Shown one piece after another: positions 25,243 through 34,555 of a stretch of DNA of 64,000 nucleotides. The translations under genes and the position numbers were made by a program. The stretch lies in NCBI RefSeq assembly GCF_039522025.1, contig NZ_BAAADB010000003.1, positions 1 to 64,000 of the forward strand. The letters run 5' to 3'. Below the pieces are notes generated by a model that saw only the letters and a program-made list of their open reading frames with translations, was not told where the DNA came from and did not search any database. How positions within the stretch are numbered: position 1 is the first letter of the stretch; the number at the start of each line of letters is the position of its first letter. Source of the stretch: Deinococcus depolymerans. GTDB taxonomy: Bacteria > Deinococcota > Deinococci > Deinococcales > Deinococcaceae.

Positions 25243-26411
25243 GCCTGCTCCTTCTGGTCGTGCGCGTGTTCGGCGAGGATCTCTGCGCGCTGTTTTTTCA
25301 GTTGGGGGGTGGGTTCGGCGAAGACGTGGTCGAGGATTTCGGCGGGGGTGGGTTCGGGGTAGCTGTCGGCCTCGGCGAGGGCGGCCTCGAATTCGGCGGC
25401 GATTTCGGCGAGCATGTCGGCCTCGCCCGTTTCGGTCATCAGCCCTTCGGTCAGCAGGTGGGCGCGCAGGCGTGTGACGGGGTCCTTGGCGTCCCAGCCG
25501 GCGTTGTCGGCGTCCGTGCGGTAACGGGTCGGGTCGTCGGCGACGGTGTGCGGCTTGACGCGGTACGTGACGGTCTCGATCAGGGTGGGGCCGCCGCCGC
25601 TGCGGGCGCGGTCCACGGCCTCGCGGGTCACGTGGTAGGTGGCGAGGGCGTCGTTGCCGTCCACGCGCACGCCGGGGATGCCGTACCCGTCGGCGCGGCG
25701 GCTCAGGTCCGTGGCCCTGGTCTGGTGGCGGGTGGGGACGCTGATGGCCCAGCCGTTGTTCTGGAGGATGAACACGCATGGGGCGTTCAGGGCTCCGGCG
25801 AAGTTCAGGGCCTCGTGGAAGTCGCCCTCGCTGCTGCCGCCGTCCCCGATGAAGGCCATGGCGACGTTGCGGGTGCCCTGTCGCTGCTCGGCGAGGGCCG
25901 CGCCGACTGCCTGCGGGTACTGCGTGGCGATCGGGATGTAGAACGGCAGGACCTTCAGGTCGGCCGGCATGTGCCACCCGTGCGGGCTGGTGCGCCAGTA
26001 CGCGAGGGTCCGCGCGATGGGCAGGCCGAGCGTGAGGGCCGCGCCGGTGTCGCGGTAGGTGGGGAACAGCCAGTCGTCCTTCGTGAGGGCGGCGGCGGTG
26101 CCGACCTGGCTGGCTTCCATGCCGCCGAAGGGTGGGAATACGCCCAGGCGGCCCTGGCGGTACAGCACCCAGCCGCGCTCGTCGAAGTGCCGGGCGCGGC
26201 GCATCTGGCGGTACAGGTGCAGGCGCGTGGCGGGGTCGGGCAGCAGGTCCGGGCGGACGACCGTGCCGTCGGGCGCGATGACCTGCAGCATGGTGCCGGC
26301 CTGCTGCCCGGCGTCGTAGGCGGCCTCGGCGGCGGCGTAGGCGACCTCGCTGGATTCAGGGCGGGGGCTGGATCCGGGGTGGGGGGCTTGCGGGGTGGGT
26401 TCGGGGCTCAT
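25239..26411 (-). CDS. 2-oxoacid dehydrogenase E1 component, alpha subunit
   Basis: A 390-aa TPP-binding subunit. The TPP motif runs from [19 protein letters not shown] to [12 protein letters not shown]. The phosphorylation-loop equivalent is [10 protein letters not shown]. An N-terminal extension of about 45 residues is Pro/Ala-rich. It is first in the two-gene operon with E1 beta. Confidence 0.92.
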
Positions 26412-26627
26412 GGGAACTCCTGGGAGGGCAGGGGGGCGGGAACGGGGGCGAGGTCGCCGGGGGTGGGGCCGCCGGGAGCAGGGCCGCGGGTCGGGGCCGT
26501 TTCAGGGCGCGCGGCGCTGGTTCAGCAGGCGGTCACTGCGCGCGGGCAGGCCGGGGATGGGGCAGGGCAGGGCGTCTGGCATGGGGGGTGGGGAGGGGAG
26601 CGGCGCGTCTCCCCGGGCAATGTTGAA
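26412..26627. other. G-rich spacer upstream of the E1 operon
   Basis: Unusually G-rich on the plus strand. I see no gene, hairpin or convincing promoter; the E1 promoter must lie here or just beyond. Confidence 0.4.
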
Positions 26628-26657
26628 GTGCCTCCCAGCGTAGCAGCCGGGAGGCAC
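26628..26657. terminator. Terminator downstream of the amylase gene
   Basis: GTGCCTCCC (26628-26636) pairs perfectly with GGGAGGCAC (26649-26657), about 85 nt past the amylase stop on the minus strand. Confidence 0.65.
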
Positions 26658-26725
26658 CTGTTCCAAACGGGCGTTCGTTTTTACCCTGCGGCCCGCGCGG
26701 CTGGGCCGGACAGCCGGCCGGGCCT

Positions 26726-26743
26726 TATGCGGAGTCCGTATTA
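26726..26743. repeat. TGA-element remnant 5, on the amylase stop codon
   Basis: Only the terminal motif ggagtccgta survives, followed by TTA (26741-26743), which is the reverse complement of the TAA stop of the amylase gene. Confidence 0.5.
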
Positions 26744-28738
26744 CTGCCAGTTGCCGCCGTTGTACGTGGCGCTGCCCGAGGCGGGCGTCGTGTAGGTGCG
26801 GTTGCTGCCGCCCTCCCAGGTCAGGCTGGCTCCGCTGTCGCCGGGTTTCTTGATGAACTTGAACTGCGCCGCCACGCTGGGGGGCAGGCTCACGGTGGTC
26901 TTCCAGGTGCAGGTGCTGCCCACGCAGCCGCCCGGCGTCATGGCCAGCGCCGAGGCGGTGTTCCACGCGCCCAGTTCCGGGCGGTCCCCGACGAGGTACA
27001 CGTCCTGCCCGAAGAAGGTGCTGGCCGACACCTGGAAGGTCACGCTGACGGCCGTGCCGCCCGTCCCGCCGGTGCCGGTCGCGCCGGCCCGGTAGATGCC
27101 CATCTTGCCGGCCCCGATGGTCACCGGGAGTTTCCCGGCCGTGACGGTCGCGCTGGCGGGCGCCCCCTCGGCCAGCAGGTCGTTGAAGACGGTGCCGTTA
27201 CTCAGGGCGCTCTTGTCGGCCGCGCTGATGCCGGCGTTCCCCTGAAGGTCCAGGTTCACGCTCGCGGCGCTGGACGAGGTGTTCACGACGACCACGACGC
27301 GGTTGGTGCCGCTGCCGCGGTAGAAGGCGTACACGTTCTGCCCGCCGTTGGGGCGCCACAGTTCGGCGTAGTTGCCTTTCCACAGCGCCTCGTTCGCCTT
27401 GCGGATGCCCGTGAGTTTGCGGGTCAGGTCGTAGGTGTTCTTGGGGGTGCCGCCGCCCGCCACGAAGTTCGCCTGCGCCGCGCCGCGCCCGGTGTCGGTC
27501 CAGGCCCAGGCGGGCATGTCGCGGCGGTTGTCGGGGTCGGAGGCGCCGTACATGCCCAGTTCGTTGCCGTAGTACAGCTGCGGGATGCCGGGCAGGGTCA
27601 TCAGCAGGCCCAGGGCGTTGCCGTAGCGGGCGCGGATCTCGGTCTCGGCGACGCCCACGCCGGGTTCGTTCACGAAGCGGGGCACGTCGTGGTTGTCGAG
27701 CAGGTTCACCTGCAGCAGCGTGCGGTCCAGGCCGAAGGTGGTCAGGGTGTCCTGCATGCGGGACGCGAGGCCGTCGAGGCTGCCGCCCTTGCCGACCGAG
27801 TCCACCATGGCCTGGCGCAGCGGGAAGTTGAACGTGGAGTCGAAACCGGCGTCCAGGTAGGTTTTCAGTTTGCCCAGGTTGCCCGAGTCGAAGACCTCGC
27901 CCAGCAGGAAGGTGTTCGGGCGGGTGGCCAGCACGCCCGGCACCCAGGAGTTCTGCCAGTAGCTGGTGGGGGCGTGTTTGACGGTGTCCATGCGGATGGC
28001 GTCGATGGCGTACGTGCCGGTCCAGCTCTTGCTGAGGTTGGTGAGGTAGGTGGCGACGGCGCTGTCTTCCTGCCGGAAGTCCGGGAGGCCGGCAAGCGGG
28101 CAGACGATGTCGTCGCCGGTGCAGTTGCCGTGGAACCAGGAGGGGTTCTGGGTCGTGATGCGTGCGCCGTACCCGGCGTGGTTGACGACCATGTCCATCA
28201 TGTACTTCTGGCCGCCGGCCTTCAGGTCGCTGATCAGGCCGCTCAGGTCGGTGCCGGTGCCGAATTTGGGGTCGAGGGCGGTGTCGTCGGGGTTGGTGTA
28301 GTCGGGCCAGTAGCCGTGGTAGCCGCACTGGCTGCCGTTGACGATGCCGACCTGCCGGTAGACGGGGGTGGTCCAGACGGCGGTGGCGCCCAGGTCGCGG
28401 ATGTACCCGAGTTTGTTGCGCAGGCCCTGCAGGTCGCCGCCGTGGAATTTGGTGGGGCTGGCGGGGTCGAAGCAGTTGGGTTGTCCCAGCGTGTCGTTGG
28501 AAGTGTTTCCATTCGAGAAACGGTCCGGCATGACGAGGTAGATGACCTGTTGCCGCCAGGCGTCGATGTTCGCGCCGCTGATCGCCTGGGACTGAACGGG
28601 GACCGTTTTGGAAACGGTTCCAGGCTGGGTCGGCGTGAGCTGTGCCGGAGCGGGCGCCTGAGAGCAGGCGGACAGGAGCAGGGCCGCCGACAGCGCGCCC
28701 CCGATCCCGGTACGGGCAGGAGAGACAGCACGTTTCAT
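26741..28738 (-). CDS. Secreted alpha-amylase with starch-binding domain
   Basis: A 665-aa glycoside hydrolase family 13 enzyme. The lipoprotein-type signal ends LSAALLLSAC, so it is probably exported and lipid-anchored. Catalytic residues are visible: Asp in DAIRMDTVKH (near 249), Glu in LLGEVFDSGN (near 280) and Asp in LLDNHDVPRF (near 350). A beta-domain follows, then a C-terminal CBM20-like starch-binding domain (VTFQVSASTFFGQDVYLVGD, ELGAWNT). The start is ATG 28738 after a GGAGG site. A LacI-type operator lies inside the 5' coding region (28609-28622), suggesting control by the LacI gene at 34556. Its TAA stop abuts a repeat remnant. Confidence 0.92.
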   Translation of the reverse strand: MKRAVSPARTGIGGALSAALLLSACSQAPAPAQLTPTQPGTVSKTVPVQSQAISGANIDAWRQQVIYLVMPDRFSNGNTSNDTLGQPNCFDPASPTKFHGGDLQGLRNKLGYIRDLGATAVWTTPVYRQVGIVNGSQCGYHGYWPDYTNPDDTALDPKFGTGTDLSGLISDLKAGGQKYMMDMVVNHAGYGARITTQNPSWFHGNCTGDDIVCPLAGLPDFRQEDSAVATYLTNLSKSWTGTYAIDAIRMDTVKHAPTSYWQNSWVPGVLATRPNTFLLGEVFDSGNLGKLKTYLDAGFDSTFNFPLRQAMVDSVGKGGSLDGLASRMQDTLTTFGLDRTLLQVNLLDNHDVPRFVNEPGVGVAETEIRARYGNALGLLMTLPGIPQLYYGNELGMYGASDPDNRRDMPAWAWTDTGRGAAQANFVAGGGTPKNTYDLTRKLTGIRKANEALWKGNYAELWRPNGGQNVYAFYRGSGTNRVVVVVNTSSSAASVNLDLQGNAGISAADKSALSNGTVFNDLLAEGAPASATVTAGKLPVTIGAGKMGIYRAGATGTGGTGGTAVSVTFQVSASTFFGQDVYLVGDRPELGAWNTASALAMTPGGCVGSTCTWKTTVSLPPSVAAQFKFIKKPGDSGASLTWEGGSNRTYTTPASGSATYNGGNWQ
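28609..28622. promoter_or_regulatory. LacI-type operator within the amylase 5' region
   Basis: TGGAAACGGTTCCA matches the site TGGAAAGGGTTCCA in front of the lacI gene at 13 of 14 positions. It lies about 117 nt into the amylase coding sequence, where a bound repressor could act as a roadblock. Confidence 0.5.
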
Positions 28739-28906
28739 GGTGAAACCTCCAAAAGAGTGCTCCGCCACAGCGCGGAGCGGGTGGAATTCAATTGTGGTGC
28801 CTGCCCATCATAATGGTCAGCCCAGGCCGGAATGCAAGGGGAGGGGCCAGTCTGAACCGACTGACCCCTCTAGACAACAGGTTGGAATTCGCTTGCATCC
28901 GGCCCC

Positions 28907-29053
28907 TCATGCAGACCCGGATGGAACGGGTTGGCCAACACCGTTCCATCCGAGCGAAGCGACCCGTCGGGCGGCTCCGCCGCGTGGGACCCCAGAGGAG
29001 TGCCGGGCGTGACGTGAACGGATCGGCGGTGTTCCAATCCGTTCACGAAACCC
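28907..29053. repeat. Diverged TGA-element, copy 6
   Basis: About 147 bp from tcatgcagacccggatgg to gttcacgaaacc. The terminal motifs have decayed, but both inner stems persist with paired changes: GATGGAACGG/CCGTTCCATC and GTGAACGGATCGG/CCAATCCGTTCAC. It fills much of the amylase/DUF4384 spacer (28739-29111), in which I see no gene. Confidence 0.7.
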
Positions 29054-29067
29054 GCGCGGCCCGGTCC

Positions 29068-29101
29068 AGAGGCGGCGGGGGGAATCCCCCCCGCCGCCTC
29101 T
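29068..29101. terminator. Terminator downstream of the DUF4384 gene
   Basis: AGAGGCGGCGGGGGG pairs perfectly with CCCCCCGCCGCCTCT across a 4-nt loop, 10 nt past the stop codon of the minus-strand gene. Confidence 0.7.
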
Positions 29102-29111
29102 GAAGACCGGC

Positions 29112-29990
29112 TCAGCGCCGCTCGACCGTGATCTCGGTGCGGTTGCCCTTGCGCTTGACCTTCAGTTCAGCCTTGCTGCCATCCGCCCGGCGGAACTCGC
29201 TCTCGATCTCGCTGTTCTTCACGCGGGTCTCCACCAGCACGTACCCCTCGCTGCGCAGTTTCGCGGCGTACGCGTCGTGCTGCCCACGCAGGTCCGAACG
29301 GCTGTCCACGGTGATCCGCCACTCACGCTGCGCGCCCCAGGGACTCGTGACCACCGGCGCCGGGCTGGGCGTCACGGGACGCGGCGCACTGACCGCGCGG
29401 CCCGCCACGGCATAGAAGGCCGTATCGGTCACCCAGGCGTTCTGGGGCAGGGGCGTCACGACGATGCTCAGCGCCTGCGCCAGCCCCTGCTGCCCCGTGA
29501 CCTTCACGCTGGCGAAACTGTCCTGCCCGGCCTTGAACGTCGCGATCTGATCGAGGTTCAGCGGCGTGCGGCTGGCCACCGCCAGCACCTTGTTCACGCC
29601 GTACGGCGCGGCGATATCGAAGCTGAAGGGATCCCCGGCCGCCGGGAACGCCTTGACCACGTTCGCCTTCAGGAAGTTCGCGCCCCCCTGGTACCGGTTC
29701 GGCAGGATCAGGTCCACCTGCCCCTGCGGGTCCACGTTGAACAGGTACACGTACGCGTCCTGGTTGACGCTGGTGTACAGGCGGATCTTCTCGCCGGGCG
29801 CGTAGGACGGCGTGGCGCGGCCACTGCTGTCCCGGTCCGTCCAGACCTTCACGCTCAGGTCCGACACCACGGGATTCACGATGATGCTCTGGGCGCTCAG
29901 GTTGGGTGCGGCCCGCGCCGGTCCCAGGGACGACACGGCTGCCAGGGCGGCCGTCACGGTCAACAGGTGCTGGATACGGAAGAAAGTCAT
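29112..29990 (-). CDS. Secreted DUF4384-domain protein
   Basis: A 292-aa exported protein with a signal peptide ending in ARAAPN. The DUF4384-like domain (about 30-190) includes [26 protein letters not shown] and [16 protein letters not shown], a pattern found in cell-surface proteins. The C-terminal region ([20 protein letters not shown], followed by a basic [16 protein letters not shown]) may bind the envelope. The start is ATG 29990 ([10 protein letters not shown]). Function unknown. Confidence 0.8.
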   Translation of the reverse strand: MTFFRIQHLLTVTAALAAVSSLGPARAAPNLSAQSIIVNPVVSDLSVKVWTDRDSSGRATPSYAPGEKIRLYTSVNQDAYVYLFNVDPQGQVDLILPNRYQGGANFLKANVVKAFPAAGDPFSFDIAAPYGVNKVLAVASRTPLNLDQIATFKAGQDSFASVKVTGQQGLAQALSIVVTPLPQNAWVTDTAFYAVAGRAVSAPRPVTPSPAPVVTSPWGAQREWRITVDSRSDLRGQHDAYAAKLRSEGYVLVETRVKNSEIESEFRRADGSKAELKVKRKGNRTEITVERR

Positions 29991-30140
29991 GCCGGCAGTG
30001 TGCGCCCCCCGTGTGACGCCCACCTGACCCTTCTCCCCCCGTCCCTGCGGGAAGTTCTCACCTGCCCGTCAGTCAGCGCGCCGAGCCGGCCCTCCGGATC
30101 CCCGGAAGTCCCAGCCGGCCCCGGACGATGGAAAGGCACC

Positions 30141-30302
30141 TGATACGGCCGGCCTTCTGGTTCGTTCACACTCCGCCCACCCACCGGGTTGCCAGCGTCA
30201 CGCCCGGCAGTCCTCTGGGGTCCCACGCGGCGGATCCGCTCTCCGGGGCGCTTCGCTCGGATGGAACGGTGTCGGTCAACCATGCAATCGGAATCCGTAT
30301 CA
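30141..30302. repeat. Dispersed TGA-element, copy 7
   Basis: 162 bp from tgatacggccgg to cggaatccgtatca. The edges are TGA and TCA, so this is the one copy whose edge triplets are inverted rather than direct; it is also diverged inside. It lies between the divergent DUF4384 and molybdopterin-like genes. Confidence 0.75.
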
Positions 30303-30328
30303 CAAAGTAAATTCTGTTCACCGCCGCC

Positions 30329-30357
30329 TTGTGATCCGCTCATGCAGCCACTAGACT
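30329..30357 (+). promoter_or_regulatory. Promoter of the molybdopterin-like gene, leaderless type
   Basis: -35 TTGTGA (30329-30334), exactly 17 nt, -10 TAGACT (30352-30357), then 7 nt to the GTG start at 30365. Confidence 0.65.
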
Positions 30358-30364
30358 GACCTGC

Positions 30365-30943
30365 GTGTCCCCCCGCAAGCCACACTTCCTGACACGCCCA
30401 CACGTGTGGCGCCTGGGACTATCGGCCGTGCTGATCCTCGCCGCCAGCCGCGCCGGCCAGGCCGGACCGCTGCAGCTCAAGCCGCGCCCGCCGGCCTTCA
30501 CCTACGTCCGCGCCGCGCAGGCCACCCCCAGGGTCCAGCCGGGTGAACGCCGCGCGCTGACCATCAGCACCGGGCACAGCGACCTGAAACTCACCCTCGG
30601 GCAGCTTCAGGCCATGCCCGCCGTGCGCTACACCACCCCGCACCCGCAACTGAAACGCACCTTCACCTACGAGGGCGTCACCCTGCGGGACCTCGCCGCG
30701 CGCGGCGGCTTCCTCGGCCGCGACCTGCGGGTGTACGCCTCCAACGGCTTCGCCAGCACCATCCGCGCCGACGACTACATGAACTGGCCGATCATGCTCG
30801 CCTACCGCGCCGACGGCGCACCCATCCCCATCCTGCAAAAAGGCCCGCTGACCGTCGTCCTGCCGGAACGCCCGGAACGGTTCCACACGGGTGAGTACTC
30901 GGCCGCCTGGGTGTGGTTCGCCGAGCGCATCGCCCCGCAATGA
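30365..30943 (+). CDS. Exported molybdopterin-oxidoreductase-like protein without cysteine
   Basis: A 192-aa protein with an N-terminal signal (LGLSAVLILAASRAGQAG). The rest has the sulfite-oxidase fold pattern: FTYEGVTLRDLAARGG, VYASNGFASTIRADDYMNWP, LAYRADGAPIP and GPLTVVLP. There is not one Cys in the sequence, so the molybdenum-binding Cys of active enzymes is missing. It may be a ligand-binding relative. It overlaps a histidine kinase gene by 4 nt, which suggests the two act together, perhaps as a periplasmic sensor feeding the kinase (inference). Confidence 0.75.
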   Translation: MSPRKPHFLTRPHVWRLGLSAVLILAASRAGQAGPLQLKPRPPAFTYVRAAQATPRVQPGERRALTISTGHSDLKLTLGQLQAMPAVRYTTPHPQLKRTFTYEGVTLRDLAARGGFLGRDLRVYASNGFASTIRADDYMNWPIMLAYRADGAPIPILQKGPLTVVLPERPERFHTGEYSAAWVWFAERIAPQ

Positions 30944-32199
30944 CGCCGCCCGCTCCCGAACGCCGCCGGATTCCCCCGCGCCTGCTGCTGCTGGCCCGCG
31001 AACTGCTGCTGGCCAGCCTGCCGGGCGTCCTGACCACCACCGTCCTGCTGACCACCACCCTGCCCGCCTACACCGCCCTGAAAAACAACGGCAGCGGCTG
31101 GAGCCCCTACGCCTACCAGGGCTTCGTGCAGGACGTGATGCAGTACCAGGTTTCCCGCCACCCGGACGTGCCGGCCGAGGAACGCCAGCAGCGCCGGCTG
31201 GAGGCCCTGTCCAGCGCCCTGAACCGCGCGCAGTTCGCGCTGCTCGACGACGTGGAACGCCTGGGTGAACGCCGCCTGTCGGTCGTGGCCCGCAACCTGC
31301 AGGAGGACACGGCCGCCTCGGCCGAGCGGGCCGCGCAGGAAGCGATCGGGCTGAACGTCCAGGCGAACGAGTACGCCAAGAGTCTCGGCATCCGCTACCA
31401 GCAGGAACTCGCGCGGCTGCGGTACGCGCTGATCGGCACGTCCGCCCTGACCGGCCTGCTCAGCGCGCTGCTGATCCTGCGGGCACTGATGTTCTGGCGG
31501 CGGGAACACCTGCGCATGCGCCTGCGCGAGGAGCGGCAGCTGGAAGCCCTGAACCTCGCCAGTCACGAGATGCGCCGCCCCCTGCAGACCCTGCTGCTCG
31601 CCAGTGACCTGCTGCGCCGCGCCGAGACACCCGACCAGCAGCAGCGCCTGCTGGCCATGATCGAGGACAGCGCCTCGCAGATCTCCAACCGCGCGGACCT
31701 GAGCCGCCTGAACGACCTGTACCTCGACGTGACCCTCCACCCCCAGCGGACCGACCTGCGCCCGCTGGTGCGCCGCTTCGCGTCCGCCCGCGTGCACGTG
31801 GTCACGCCGGAAACGCCGGTCCTGTGGCCGGTGGACAGCGGCCGTTTCCGGCAGATGATCGAGAACCTCACCGAGAACGCCCTGAAGTACACCGACGGCC
31901 TGGTCGAGGTGACGCTCCTGACCCCGCAGGGCCGCCCACAGGTGCAGGTCCGTGATTTCGGTCCCGGCATGAGCCCCGAACTGCAGGGCCGGGTCTTCCA
32001 GCCGTACGAACGCGGCCCGGTGGGCCTGCGCGGCGGGCAGGGGCTGGGCCTGCCGCTGGTGCGCCGCTACGCCCGCGCGCACGGCGGGGACGTGACCATC
32101 AGCCACCCGCCGGGAGGAGGGCTGATCGTCACCCTCACGCTCGGAGACCCCGCCACCCACCTGCGGGCCGCGCCCACCCCCAGTCTGACCACGACCTGA
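30940..32199 (+). CDS. Sensor histidine kinase
   Basis: A 419-aa membrane kinase. It has two membrane segments (about residues 20-45 and 165-190) around an outer domain of roughly 120 aa. The dimerisation/phosphorylation motif is LASHEMRRPLQ, with His near 209. The N-box is ENLTENALKYT and the G-boxes are RDFGPGMS and GQGLGLPLVRRYARAHGG. No response regulator gene is adjacent, so its partner is elsewhere. It is coupled to the upstream cysteine-free molybdopterin-like gene. Confidence 0.9.
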   Translation: MTPPAPERRRIPPRLLLLARELLLASLPGVLTTTVLLTTTLPAYTALKNNGSGWSPYAYQGFVQDVMQYQVSRHPDVPAEERQQRRLEALSSALNRAQFALLDDVERLGERRLSVVARNLQEDTAASAERAAQEAIGLNVQANEYAKSLGIRYQQELARLRYALIGTSALTGLLSALLILRALMFWRREHLRMRLREERQLEALNLASHEMRRPLQTLLLASDLLRRAETPDQQQRLLAMIEDSASQISNRADLSRLNDLYLDVTLHPQRTDLRPLVRRFASARVHVVTPETPVLWPVDSGRFRQMIENLTENALKYTDGLVEVTLLTPQGRPQVQVRDFGPGMSPELQGRVFQPYERGPVGLRGGQGLGLPLVRRYARAHGGDVTISHPPGGGLIVTLTLGDPATHLRAAPTPSLTTT

Positions 32200-32239
32200 C
32201 GAACCGGATTTCCGCACAGCGCCCCGGCTCGCCGCCCCG

Positions 32240-32245
32240 TACGCT
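32240..32245 (+). promoter_or_regulatory. -10 box of the PKD-CAP gene, leaderless type
   Basis: TACGCT lies 7 nt before the GTG start at 32253. Confidence 0.5.
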
Positions 32246-32252
32246 GGACTGC

Positions 32253-33239
32253 GTGATCCGCCGCTCCCGCCTGCCCCGCCTGCTGCTGGGCCTGCTGTCC
32301 GTCCTGTCCGCCCCGGCCGCCCATGCGCAGGGCACGTTCCGCATCGGGTACAGCGCCGAGGCCGAACGCCGCGCCCCGCTGACCGTCACCTACACCGCCA
32401 CCTTCCCCGCCGGCCACACCGCTCGCTGGTCCTTCGGGGACGGCGGCGCCGCGCAGGGCGCGCAGGTCACGCACACCTACTACCGGCCCGGGACCTTCAC
32501 GCTGGTCGCCACGCTCGTGGACGCGCAGGGCCGCGAGGTCAGCCGCGCCGAGACCCCCATCGAGGTGCGCAGCGGCGGACCGGAACGCGCCGACCTGACC
32601 GTCCTGCACGCCCCCGGCAGCGTCCGCATCGGCGCGGCCGGCAGCGTCCTGTACCACCCGGAACCGCCGCGCGTGCTGCTCGACGGCCGCGAGGTCGGCC
32701 CCGGCCCGCTCCCCCTGACCGCCGGCCCGCACGTGGCGCAGGCGCAGGCCACCGGCAGCGCCGGGCAGAGACTGGAACGCCGCCTGACCCTGAACGCCGC
32801 GCCCTTCCAGACCAGCGCCGCCTTCGACAGCGAGGTCCTGCGCCTCACCAACCGCGCCCGCGCACAGGGCTGGAACTGCGCGACGCTGCGCCCCGGCGGC
32901 CCCGCCCTGCCCCCCCTGCTCCCGCACCCGGCGCTGGACCTCGCCGCGCAGGGACAGTCGGCCGCCATGGCGCTGTACGGGTACTTCGACCACACCAGCG
33001 CCCTGGACGGCAGCAGCCCCCTGCGCCGCGTGCAGACCGCCGGCCTGAATCCCGCCAGTGTCGCCGAGAACATCGCCGCCGGGCAGACCACGCCTGCCGA
33101 GGCGGTGGACGGCTGGCTGCGCAGCCCCGGCCACTGCCGCAACATCATGGGGAACTTCACCCTGATCGGCCTGTCGTACGTCACCCGCCCCGGCAGTCCC
33201 TACACCCGCTACTGGACGCAGGTGTTCGCGCGTCCCTGA
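32253..33239 (+). CDS. Secreted PKD-CAP domain protein
   Basis: A 328-aa exported protein (signal ending APAAHAQ). Residues 30-110 form a PKD-like beta domain (WSFGDGGAAQGAQVTHTYYR, then PGTF). The C-terminal 140 residues are a CAP/SCP domain with the markers LRLTNRARAQGWNC, YGYFDHTSALDGSSP, AENIAAGQTT and GHCRNIMGNF. CAP proteins are extracellular; their bacterial activity is mostly unknown. Start GTG 32253, supported by the -10 box. Confidence 0.85.
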   Translation: MIRRSRLPRLLLGLLSVLSAPAAHAQGTFRIGYSAEAERRAPLTVTYTATFPAGHTARWSFGDGGAAQGAQVTHTYYRPGTFTLVATLVDAQGREVSRAETPIEVRSGGPERADLTVLHAPGSVRIGAAGSVLYHPEPPRVLLDGREVGPGPLPLTAGPHVAQAQATGSAGQRLERRLTLNAAPFQTSAAFDSEVLRLTNRARAQGWNCATLRPGGPALPPLLPHPALDLAAQGQSAAMALYGYFDHTSALDGSSPLRRVQTAGLNPASVAENIAAGQTTPAEAVDGWLRSPGHCRNIMGNFTLIGLSYVTRPGSPYTRYWTQVFARP

Positions 33240-33277
33240 ACCCGCCGCGTGACCGGTGGGCGCCGGCCTTTGCGGCA

Positions 33278-33373
33278 GGAACCCGCCCAGCTCCTCCTCT
33301 GCGGAGCAGCTCTCCGAGTCGCATCCGCTCGGATTGAACGGCTCTGCAAGCCATTCAATCGGAGTCCGTATCA
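33278..33373. repeat. Half TGA-element, copy 8, on the sigma-factor stop codon
   Basis: The right-hand 96 bp of an element, nearly identical to 11742-11837. It ends cggagtccgtatca, and the TCA is the reverse complement of the TGA stop of the sigma factor gene. The left half is missing. Confidence 0.8.
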
Positions 33374-33961
33374 GTTGACGTCAGCGACGCTCTCCAGCAG
33401 GTCCGCGAGCTGCTCCTTGGCACGGAACACGCGGCTCTTGGCGGTGCCGAGCGCCACGCCCTGAATCTGCGCGATCTCGTCGTAACTGAGGTCCTCCACG
33501 AAGCGCAGCACGACCGCCTCGCGGTACTCGGGCGGCAGTTGCAGCAGGGCGCGCTGCACGCGGTCCTGCGCGTCGGCACTCTCCGCCGCCTGCACCGGGG
33601 ACCGTTTCTGGCTGGTCACCTCGAAGCCCACGTCCTCGCGCGCCTGCTCCAGCGAGAAGCGCTGCAACTGCTTGCGGCGGTGAGATTCGATCTGCGTGTT
33701 CCGCGCCACCTGATACAGCCACGGCAGCACCCGCTCGCCGGGCCGGAAGGTGCGGATGCTGCGCCACGCCCGGTAGAAGACCTCCTGGGTCAGGTCCAGC
33801 GCGTCCTCGCTGTTGCCTTCCAGGCGGTACAGGTACCCGTACATGCGGCCCTCGTACTCCTGCACGAACTCGAACCACGCGCGTTCCTCGCCGGCCGTCA
33901 GCCGCTCCAGCAACTCGGGAGAGAGGAGGTCGGCGGGCACAGGCTCGGTCGGGAGGTCCAC
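33371..33961 (-). CDS. ECF-type RNA polymerase sigma factor
   Basis: A 196-aa sigma-70 family protein of group 4. Region 2 is present (ALDLTQEVFYRAWRSIRTFR, then VLPWLYQVARNTQIESHRRK). Region 4 has LPPEYREAVVLRFVEDLSYD and GVALGTAKSRVFRAKEQLA. It directs RNA polymerase to a stress regulon. No anti-sigma gene is visible beside it. I choose GTG 33961 (VDLPTEPVPADLL), preceded by AGGAG; the frame is open 39 bp further. Confidence 0.9.
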   Translation of the reverse strand: MDLPTEPVPADLLSPELLERLTAGEERAWFEFVQEYEGRMYGYLYRLEGNSEDALDLTQEVFYRAWRSIRTFRPGERVLPWLYQVARNTQIESHRRKQLQRFSLEQAREDVGFEVTSQKRSPVQAAESADAQDRVQRALLQLPPEYREAVVLRFVEDLSYDEIAQIQGVALGTAKSRVFRAKEQLADLLESVADVN

Positions 33962-34103
33962 AGTGCTCCTACCATAGCGCCCCGCACCCGGCCCGCGCAC
34001 CGCAGTCTGGGTTCCCGGCAGGTCGCGTCACCGGCCCCCGCTCCTGCGCTAGGATGCGCGCCACCCCACCGGCCGCGCGGCCGGCGCACCGCCCACCCCG
34101 CCC

Positions 34104-34475
34104 ATGACGATTCCCCCCGTGACTCCCCCCGCTCCGGCCCTGCCCGGCGTCTCCTCCCTGAGCGACACGCTGCGCGCCATGCTGCCCGACCTGAGCGTGG
34201 GCGCGCTGCTGGGGTTCGCGACCGGCGTGGCGCTGCGCCACATCGGGCGGGTGGTGCTGATCGTGCTGGGTGTCCTGTTCATCACGCTGCAACTGCTGTC
34301 GTACTTCGACCTGATCACCGTGAACTGGCTGCGGGTGCAGGCGCTGTCCGAGCCGTGGCTGCGGCAGGGCAGCGAGCAGGGCGGCGCGTGGCTCACGCGG
34401 GTCCTGACCGCCAACCTGCCGTTCGCCGGGGCCTTCACCGCCGGCCTGCTGCTGGGCCTGCGCGCCAGGGTGTAG
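34104..34475 (+). CDS. FUN14-family membrane protein
   Basis: A 123-aa small membrane protein. GALLGFATGVALRHIGRVVL and VLGVLFITLQLLSYFDLITV are the FUN14 family pattern, followed by a third hydrophobic helix (FAGAFTAGLLLGLRARV). Bacterial function unknown. It ends 13 bp before a perfect hairpin and converges with lacI. Confidence 0.8.
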   Translation: MTIPPVTPPAPALPGVSSLSDTLRAMLPDLSVGALLGFATGVALRHIGRVVLIVLGVLFITLQLLSYFDLITVNWLRVQALSEPWLRQGSEQGGAWLTRVLTANLPFAGAFTAGLLLGLRARV

Positions 34476-34487
34476 AGAGTGAATGGT

Positions 34488-34523
34488 GGATGGTTGATAG
34501 AGGGGTGCGTCTATCAACCATCC
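34488..34523. repeat. Perfect hairpin of the GGTTGAT repeat family (terminator-like)
   Basis: GGATGGTTGATAGA (34488-34501) pairs with TCTATCAACCATCC (34510-34523) across an 8-nt loop; further partial copies (caaccatcaacg) follow. It separates convergent genes and may terminate both. It is related to the repeat at 2909-2934. Confidence 0.7.
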
Positions 34524-34555
34524 ACGTGCAACCATCAACGTTCGACCATCGCCCC

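Noticed and set aside
28733..28747. GTTTCA-TGG-TGAAAC palindrome at the amylase start codon as an operator
   Set aside because: Short, covers the start codon and ribosome site by chance-like overlap, and has no second copy near other genes; the 14-bp LacI-type motif is better supported.
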